NCBI GenBank assembly: GCA_035772405.1
Contig: JAYKKM010000341.1
Span: 107,001 to 171,000 of the forward strand
Origin: Chrysogorgia sp. JL179-B06
Lineage: Eukaryota > Cnidaria > Anthozoa > Scleralcyonacea > Chrysogorgiidae
Reading direction: 5' to 3'
DNA: 64,000 nt
Shown: piece after piece, positions 58,608-64,000 of the stretch
How positions within the stretch are numbered: the stretch's first letter is position 1
How the letters are laid out: each line of letters opens with the position of its first letter
Notes under the pieces: generated by a model
What the model was told of the DNA's origin: nothing
What the model saw: the letters and a program-made list of their open reading frames with translations, nothing else
The model's database searches: none
Position numbers and translations under genes: made by a program

Positions 58608-58726
58608 ACGGACTGTGTAGTTATTTATTTACAAGCTTTGCCACATTGAGTAGCAGGGATACCCCACAGAGCTTATCGCTCCATTACATGCAATAACCAA
58701 GAACCGCGCGTGGTGAATCTAGTCTC

Positions 58727-59059
58727 GTTTAAGCCTAGTTTCACGAGCAAGTTTTCTTTGGCAAATTTCTTGCCAATTAAACTTGCTCGTGTATATGGTC
58801 AACAATTTTTCAAGGAAAAATCTTCCTTGACAAGTTTTATTTGCCCGTGTGAACGATTCAACAATGAGTTTTGGTCAAATTATTTCCCTTGACAAGTTTC
58901 GTTGCGGCTTAACGGAAGAACGAGTTCTACTGGCACCAATATCGAGAGGAAAACGGCTTTTACCACGAAGAAACAACTGGTCTGCACTGAGAACCGCAGA
59001 CATTCACAAGGATTTGCGAGAACTAAATTTTGTGCGAGAACTAGCGTGATACCGCCGAC
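58727..59059. mobile_element. Left part of foldback MITE after gene F
   Basis: Matches 54525-54857. It continues into the MULE-like left arm; the right part of the MITE lies beyond the Ngaro insertion and is not seen in the window. Confidence 0.65.
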
Positions 59060-59502
59060 GCAATTTTCCGTCTCGTAAACGGTCGTTGCCAACCCAAACG
59101 GTCGATGCCAACCTGATATCCTTCTATTACCCCTGTAACCCCTTGTGTCCCCGCGACACACACATGTGTTTTTTTCCAAGATGGCGGATTTTTTTACTGA
59201 TAAAACTCTGATGATTGGGGTGACTGTAAGCGCCCTCATGTAACATACCGACTAGCTAGGAATTCAGTCTGTTTTTTTGTAAATCTCAGTGTGTTTTTGT
59301 GCCAATTTCAGTCTGTTTTTTTGAAAATCTCAGTCCGGTGTTCGAACAGTGTGCCAATTTGCACAAAAATTGGCACAAAAATAGACTGAAATTGGCACAA
59401 AAACACACTGAGATTTACAAAAAAACAGACTGAATTCCTAGCTAGTCGGTATGTTACATGAGGGCGCTTACAGTCACCCCAATCATCAGAGTTTTATCAG
59501 TT
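59060..59502. mobile_element. MULE-like foldback element, second copy, cut by Ngaro insertion
   Basis: Same left arm and centre as 54858-55437. The right arm stops at TTTATCAG (59500), where the intact copy continues with TAAAAAAATCC (about 55300). The break is the insertion point of the next element. Confidence 0.82.
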
Positions 59503-60097
59503 AAACCATACGTCGATCATGTGTGTGATCACCAGTGCCATATTTATACTTACCCGTTTGGATGGTTGGGTGACAGGCAGACCGACTGGTTGATGCGTGC
59601 TGTTGTCCTAGTTGCTTGGAGTAGGATCAGGTTGACTGAGCCTGTTGGTCCTGATCCGATCACCAGTCGGGCTTACCTGTACCCTTCAAACATCAGTTTG
59701 TGATAACACGAGAACTGATGGAATTGATATTTTTTAAAGGGAGGGATGGTGGGTGAGAATTTCGCTTGAATGTGCTTCGTTCCGAGCGTTTATCTCGTCG
59801 GCCTATAGTTTGGGCTTGCGCTTTCCGGTCTCCCATGCGCTGCGTGACGTCAGGCACATATTCCACATTCTGCCTTGAGGCGCAAGCATATATATCTCCT
59901 TTGGTTTAACCTCGGTTAATACATAACCACATTTAAACCATACGTCGATCATGTGTGTGATCACCAGTGCCATATTTATACTTACCCGTTTGGATGGTTG
60001 GGTGACAGGCAGACCGACTGGTTGATGCGTGCTGTTGTCCTAGTTGCTTGGAGTAGGATCAGGTTGACTGAGCCTGTTGGTCCTGATCCGATCACCA

Positions 60098-60239
60098 ATC
60101 TGAGAACTCATGTCTGTGGAGTTCTCAGCCTCCAAGCAGTCTGGTCCCCTTCCAGTCTGGTGGAACCATATAGGTCTGGTCACCCAACCGAATCATGAAC
60201 ATAACCATGTTTCGTGCATTAATGAGGTCGCTATACTCA
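60098..60239. other. Junction segment with a duplicated recombinase/minisatellite boundary
   Basis: CTCAGCCTCCAAGCA, then CCCCTTCCAGTCTGG, then GTGCATTAATGAGGTCGC. The same series occurs at 62378-62445, where it forms the 5' end of the recombinase fragment and the start of a minisatellite. So part of the element has been duplicated. Confidence 0.65.
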
Positions 60240-61009
60240 TGCTATGAATGGGCTCGTCATGCCCATGCTCGGAATGCGAATGCTATACCCATCTCGCCCG
60301 GCATGGACTTGTTGTACCAATGCTCGGAATGGGCTCGTCGCCCCATGCTCGGAATGTGTTCGACATGCTCGGAATGTGTTCGTCATGCTCGGAATGGGCT
60401 CGTCATGCTCGGACTGGGGTCGCTATACCCAGGCTCGGAATGGGCTCGTCAAACCCATGCTCGAAATGTGTTCGTCATGCTCGGAATGTGTTCGTCATGC
60501 TCGGAATGGGCTCGTCGCCCCATGCTCGGAATGTGACCGTCATGCTCGGACTGGGGTCACTATACCCAGGCTCGGAATGCGCTCGTCAAACCCATGCTCG
60601 AATGTGTTCGTCATGCTCGGAATGTGTTCGTCATGCTCGGAATAGGCTCGTCAAACCCATGCTCGGAATGTGTTCGTCATGCTCGGACTGGGGTCGCTAT
60701 ACCCAGGCTCGGAATGCGCTCGTCAAACCCATGCTCGGAATGTGTTCGTCATGCTCGGAATGTGTTCGTCATGCTCGGAATAGGCTCGTCAAACCCATGC
60801 TCGGAATGTGTTCGTCATGCTCGGACTGGGGTCGCTATACCCAGGCTCGGAATGCGCTCGTCAAACCCATGCTCGGAATGTGTTCGTCATGCTCGGAATG
60901 TGTTCGTCATGCTCGGAATAGGCTCGTCAAACCCATGCTCGGAATGTGTTCGTCATGCTCGGACTGGGGTCGCTATACCCAGGCTCGGAATGGGCTCGTC
61001 GCCCCATGA
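60240..61009. repeat. Minisatellite 3 (GCTCGGAATGTGTTCGTCAT), with 138-bp higher-order repeat
   Basis: Units of 20-26 bp. From about 60543 a 138-bp block recurs: GCTCGGACTGGGGTCGC begins at 60681, 60819 and 60957. Three plus-strand frames stay open through it, giving repeat peptides only. Confidence 0.92.
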
Positions 61010-61311
61010 TCTGAATGTCAACAGAATTAGAAATCAAGATTCATTGCATTCTTTTAATAGTATCATTTCCTCAACTGGTCGGTCATGATGTCTGTGGCTT
61101 AACTGATCTCACCTGCTTATATTTTGATTTTTACCTTAGATTGTACATATTTGTTAAACTATTGTATTGTATTTTGTTAGTTTAGATATTTATTGTAATT
61201 AATTGTGGTATTCTTGTAATTTTGTAAAGTTCCACGCCCCTCTTGGAAACCAGCGTTCAGCTGAATGAGGTTAGCGTGGTTAAATAAAGTTTTACTTACT
61301 TACTTACTTAA
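61010..61311 (+). mobile_element. 3' end of a non-LTR retrotransposon (L2/CR1-like), inserted in minisatellite 3
   Basis: About 300 bp of non-repeat sequence starts in a short open stretch (R-I-R-N-Q-D-S-L-H-S-F-N, then a stop near 61086) and continues as A/T-rich 3' UTR. It ends GGTTAAATAAAGTTTTACTTACTTACTTACTTA, split here as an AATAAA signal followed by a 4-bp (ACTT) tail. The minisatellite resumes at 61312. A microsatellite tail is typical of L2/CR1-clade elements; the exact family is uncertain. Confidence 0.65.
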
Positions 61312-61640
61312 TGTGTTCGTAATGCTCGGAATGGGCTCGTCGCCCCATGCTCGTAATGTGTTCGTCATGCTCGGAATGGACTCGTCGAACCCATGCTCTG
61401 AACGTGTTCGGAGTGGGCTCGTCACCCACCTGCTCGGAATGTGCTTGGAATGGCTCGTCATATCCCTGCGCGCAATCGGTTCGTTATACCCATGCTCGGA
61501 ATTGGCGCGTTATACCACGGGTTATACCCATGCTCAGAATGGGCTCGTTATACCCATACCCGTGCTTGGAATGGGCTCGTTGTATCCATGCTCGGAACAG
61601 GCTTGTCATGCTCTCGCTATACCAATGCTCGCAGACCTTT
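61312..61640. repeat. Minisatellite 3, continuation, more degenerate
   Basis: Same GCTCGGAATG-based units after the non-LTR insertion, mixed with CGTTATACCCAT variants. Confidence 0.85.
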
Positions 61641-61669
61641 ACCAGAGAGTATGTATTTAATGTGCAAAG

Positions 61670-61835
61670 TGTCTGGCTGCTATTAATAGCTCAAAAAGCG
61701 CACAAACAAACCAAACCTGACTCACAAACCATTGCAAATGAGCTATTTCCTTTGTTATGGCCGCAAGAATAATGGGTAAAAGCGGACAAACATCGGTAAT
61801 GACGTCATCTCGACAGAGCGCTATTAGTCTGAATA
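61670..61835. repeat. ~160-bp dispersed repeat, first copy
   Basis: GGCTGCTATT-ATAGCTCAAAA through GTTATGGCCGCAAGAAT to ATGACGTCATCTCGAC. It recurs diverged at 63056-63227. It contains a TGACGTCA palindrome (CRE-like) in both copies. Nature unknown. Confidence 0.7.
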
Positions 61836-62064
61836 TTATCAGCAACAATAACAATAACCATAACAAGAGCAATACAATAGCCCTAGATTAGCGATAACCA
61901 GTCACCTACAGTAGGAGTGTCAACTATTGTGTTATTAGCGGCGCAACCTTGTCTAATGTAGTCACTGGTGTCCTAAATACAGTTGATAAGCGTTACTCTC
62001 CCAGCACCTGAGATGATCTGGGATCCCTTTTTTGCGCGGTTGTGCAAGCTGCTCCAATTCTGAA
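61836..62064. other. Unassigned sequence before recombinase fragment
   Basis: No gene or repeat recognised; A/C-rich in its first part. Confidence 0.3.
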
Positions 62065-62451
62065 CTATGGCCGGAAGAGTTGGCCGAAATCCCCGGATAG
62101 TGGTCCTGACTTGCTGCCGCGGAGATGGAGATAACGAAGAACTGATCTCACCGCACAGATCGAGGAACCAGATGTCGCTAAGCGCAGGGTAATCGGTTTT
62201 GATGCCTTGATTTTGACAAGCATGTATTTCGGACGCTTAAGTTGGTCGACTTGGATGTCCTGGACGCTGAGGGGTCGGTCGCAATCAGAGGATGAACTTG
62301 ATGAAACTGTAAATTCGCCAGACCTCAGAAACCCAAAGAAACCGAGGCAAGAGGCGGCCCAAAACATGGCGTCGTCGTTGTTCTCAGTCTCCAAGCACCC
62401 CTTCCAGTCTGGTCGAACCATATGGTGCATTAATGAGGTCGCCATACTCAT
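62065..62451 (-). pseudogene. Tyrosine recombinase catalytic-domain fragment (second Ngaro-type element)
   Basis: The minus-strand frame of 128 codons contains F-W-A-A-S-C-L-G-F-F-G-F-L-R-S-G-E-F-T, the block holding the first catalytic arginine of DIRS/Ngaro/Crypton-type recombinases. Then L-S-V-Q-D-I-Q-V-D, the lysine-containing V-K-I-K-A-S-K-P-I, and L-R-Y-L-H-L-R-G-S follow. The frame ends at G-Q-L-F-R-P, before the H-x-x-R and tyrosine region, so it is not functional. Its N-terminal side runs straight into a minisatellite, and the core-binding domain is missing. It complements the array elements, which keep the N-terminal domain but lack the catalytic one. Confidence 0.75.
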
Positions 62452-62725
62452 GCTATGAATGGGCTGGTCATGCCCATGCTCGTAATGGGAATGCTATACC
62501 CATGCTAGCCCAGAATGGACTCGTTGTACCAATGCTCGGAATGGGTTCGTCGCCCCATGCTCGGAATGTGTTCGTCATGCTCGGAATGGGCTCGTCACAC
62601 CCATGCTCTGAACGTGTTTCGAGTAGGCTCCTCACCCACCTGCTCGGAATGTGCTTGGAATGGGCTCGTTATACCCATGCTCGGAACGGGCTTGTCATGC
62701 TCAGAATGGGCTCGTCCACATGGTG
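62440..62725. repeat. Minisatellite 3, second block
   Basis: Short array of GCTCGGAATG/GTTCGTC units, starting from the same ATTAATGAGGTCGC leader as the main block at 60225. Confidence 0.85.
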
Positions 62726-62765
62726 GGGGAAAGGGCGTGTAGGGGGACTCGGAGGTGGATACATC

Positions 62766-62858
62766 TTTCAGGATCCTGGAGATTCCCGGTGGTTACTCGG
62801 TGGCCTTGTGTCCTGGGGCAGTAGCCAGGGATGTGGTCTTGTCAACAAATATGGCGTC
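62766..62858 (+). pseudogene. Trypsin-like serine protease exon fragment
   Basis: Thirty-one codons include R-W-L-L-G-G-L-V-S-W-G and G-C-G-L-V-N-K-Y-G-V, the conserved S1-family segment after the catalytic serine (G-x-V-S-W-G ... C-G-x-x-N-K-x-G-V). CTTTCAG just before could be a splice acceptor. The GDSGGP box with the catalytic serine is not visible, nor is any flanking exon. It looks like an exon captured or left behind between mobile elements rather than an active gene. Confidence 0.5.
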
Positions 62859-62872
62859 ATCGAATTTGGTGA

Positions 62873-63510
62873 CATGGGCAATGCGATAGAAAATGAACAT
62901 CGCGATCTCGCTACTGACGGCAACAAACTGCGATAGCAAGTGGATATCGAATTTGTCGACGCTTCAAGGCGATGTGATAGCAACTGAACATCGAGAATTA
63001 ACGACTGAAAGCCACACACGGCGATAGCATAGGAATATCGAATAGCGTAGCTACTGGCTGCTATTGATAGCTCAAAATGCGGACAAACAAACCAAATTTG
63101 ACTCGTAAATTATTGCAAATGAGCTATTTTTTATTTTTTATTTTTTTATTTTTTTTTTTGTTATGGCCGCAAGAATTATGGGTAAAAATATGGATACTGA
63201 CGTCATCTCGACGGAGTTCTATTCTGCGACGTTTCAAGGCAATGCTGTATGCGATAGCAAATAAACAATGAGATTTAGCGATTGAAGGCAACATGCACAG
63301 CTATAGCAAAAGTTATCAAATTGGCGACATAAGCAATGTGATATAACAAATGAACATGAGATTTAGCGACTGACAGTAACACACTACGATAGCAAAGGAA
63401 TATTGAATTCGGAGACGTTGCCATTGGCAATGCGACAGCAACTGAAACAGTACGATTTAGTGACTGAAGGCCATGCACGCTGCGATTGCCACTGCGTATC
63501 GAATTCAGCA
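62873..63510. repeat. Degenerate ~90-bp tandem repeat (5 units), interrupted
   Basis: Units starting near 62873, 62960, 63228, 63323 and 63413 share GACG-TTCAAGGCAATG, GCGATAGCAA-TGAACAT, GATTTAGCGACTGA and AATATCGAATT. The dispersed repeat at 63056-63227 interrupts the series after unit two. No coding signal. Confidence 0.7.
63056..63227. repeat. ~160-bp dispersed repeat, second copy
   Basis: Matches 61670-61835, with an A/T expansion (63127-63160) and the TGACGTCA motif retained. Confidence 0.7.
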
Positions 63511-63530
63511 TGGATATCTAATTAAGGCCC

Positions 63531-63729
63531 GTTTCAAACGTCGAGCTTGCCATGTGCCGAGCTTAATAGTTTGAATTAAGCACATGATAAGCTCGACGTT
63601 TGAAACAATTAAGTTCGACTGTTTTAATTAAGTTCGACCGCGAAGTTAAGTTCGACCGGTTCGGTCGAGTAGAACGACCAAAGCGCGACGTGGCGCGACG
63701 TGGTTTCAAACGTCGAACTTATCATGTGC
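63531..63729. repeat. Palindromic repeat cluster upstream of the terminal ORF
   Basis: GTTTCAAACGTCGAGCTT (63531) is inverted at 63580-63606 (27-bp arms, two mismatches). A third copy, GTTTCAAACGTCGAACTT, starts at 63703. Between them are AAGTTCGACC repeats. The arrangement resembles a transposon terminal region. Confidence 0.75.
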
Positions 63730-63783
63730 CGAACCTAATAAAGTTGACCGCGAAAAACCTAGGACGAGCTTCATTTTAATACT

Positions 63784-63791
63784 TAATATAT
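63784..63791 (+). promoter_or_regulatory. TATA-like element before the terminal ORF
   Basis: AATATATAAC lies about 38-44 bp before the ATG at 63828. Spacing is short for TATA plus leader, so the assignment is tentative. Confidence 0.3.
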
Positions 63792-63827
63792 AACCTTCTA
63801 CCTGATTTTTGGCGCGCTTTGGTCAAA

Positions 63828-64000
63828 ATGGCTTCTAGAGGAGATGATTATTGCTTTTCTTGCGAGGAAATAACAAAGTATAGATGTCTGACGTGTTCTA
63901 TTCCAGCGTGCAATCGCTGTGCTGTTTTCGAAGATGATGAAGAGGTCGAGGGATGGCGCGCAGGGATATGCGTTGCGTATTGCAACGGTTGTCATATGGC
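63828..64000 (+). CDS. Cysteine-rich zinc-finger ORF, 3'-partial
   Basis: Opens with ATG in good context (CAAAATGG) and stays open to the window edge (57 codons). The cysteine pattern is C9-x2-C12, C20-x2-C23, C28-x2-C31, then C47, C51-x2-C54-H, as in cross-brace zinc fingers of the B-box/ZZ/FYVE general kind. The first block reads Y-C-F-S-C-E-E and the middle R-C-L-T-C-S-I-P-A-C-N-R-C. No specific family can be named. Its position just after a palindromic repeat cluster suggests a transposon-encoded or transposon-neighbouring gene, but an ordinary host gene is also possible. Confidence 0.6.
   Translation, partial: MASRGDDYCFSCEEITKYRCLTCSIPACNRCAVFEDDEEVEGWRAGICVAYCNGCHM

Larger units (their letters stand above)
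55447..59500. repeat. Second copy of a ~4.2-kb tandem duplication (gene F unit)
   Basis: Repeats the E unit with a 4,199-bp shift: 3' part of the MITE, upstream region, MITE, transporter gene, downstream MITE and the MULE-like left arm. Unlike the E unit, about 180 bp of upstream sequence are missing at 55951 (GTTTACGA joins GTCTCC). Confidence 0.85.
59503..62730 (-). mobile_element. Second Ngaro/DIRS-type element, partial (B2-A2-B1 and internal part)
   Basis: B2 59503-59665 and B1 59935-60097 are 163-bp near-identical direct repeats 432 bp apart, with A2 between them ending AACCACATTT. This is the same architecture and orientation as the array elements, with related B sequences (TTACCCGT-TTGG-TGGTTGGGTG) but too diverged to be a copy. 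It carries a recombinase fragment on the minus strand, a minisatellite and a non-LTR insertion. No A1 repeat is found to the right within the window, so the right limit given is only where recognisable element sequence ends. Confidence 0.7.

Noticed and set aside
59503..60097. Tandem 432-bp retrozyme with hammerhead ribozymes
   Set aside because: No CTGANGA plus GAAA core pair is visible, and the arrangement fits split direct repeats of a Ngaro-type element.
60195..61088. Three overlapping 113-253-codon frames over minisatellite 3
   Set aside because: All three plus frames are open through the same array and encode permutations of one repeat peptide.

Overview
The window is eukaryotic: it has spliced genes with GT-AG introns and AATAAA signals, several classes of eukaryotic transposon, and large expanded minisatellites. 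I see no rRNA, tRNA or prokaryotic operon structure. The transposon mix (split-direct-repeat tyrosine-recombinase retrotransposons, Penelope-like elements, hAT, many foldback elements) fits an invertebrate animal. My best guess is an anthozoan cnidarian such as a coral, but that is inference without database support.

Layout. About 53 kb is a tandem array of three long units: U1 1-18520, U2 18521-35968 and U3 35969-53228. Each unit runs: (i) 3' part of a two-exon MFSD6-like transporter gene; (ii) a ~690-bp foldback MITE; (iii) a ~5.4-5.7-kb degenerate Ngaro/DIRS-type retrotransposon bounded by split direct repeats, containing two expanded minisatellites and broken gag-like, RT, RNase H and tyrosine-recombinase segments; (iv) a truncated transporter pseudogene; (v) a 20-bp AT-rich minisatellite; (vi) fragments of a second tyrosine-recombinase-like gene and a cluster of long palindromes; (vii) a Penelope-like fragment, interrupted by a hAT element in U1 only; (viii) another MITE and the 5' part of the next transporter gene. 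After U3 a shorter ~4.2-kb tandem duplication adds one more transporter copy (56780-58377).

Transporter genes. Five full-type copies start or end here: A (partial, left edge), C (17873), D (35320, single-base frameshift), E (52581) and F (56780). A, C and E have identical predicted residues where they overlap. Three further copies (8991, 27412, 44607) are pseudogenes that share one 2-bp deletion and one truncation point. They were therefore already dead before the large unit was amplified.

Right flank (59.5-64 kb). A second Ngaro-type element has inserted into a MULE-like foldback element. It carries its own minisatellite with a 138-bp higher-order period, a non-LTR retrotransposon 3' end and a recombinase catalytic-domain fragment. 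Beyond it lie a serine-protease-like exon fragment, a degenerate ~90-bp tandem repeat, a cluster of palindromic repeats, and the start of a cysteine-rich zinc-finger ORF that runs off the right edge.

The genes do not form a pathway. The region is one transporter gene amplified together with a nest of mobile elements, and nested and unit-specific insertions allow much of the order of events to be read. Most very long open frames (up to ~510 codons) are artefacts of 30-bp repeats without stop codons, and I did not annotate them as genes.
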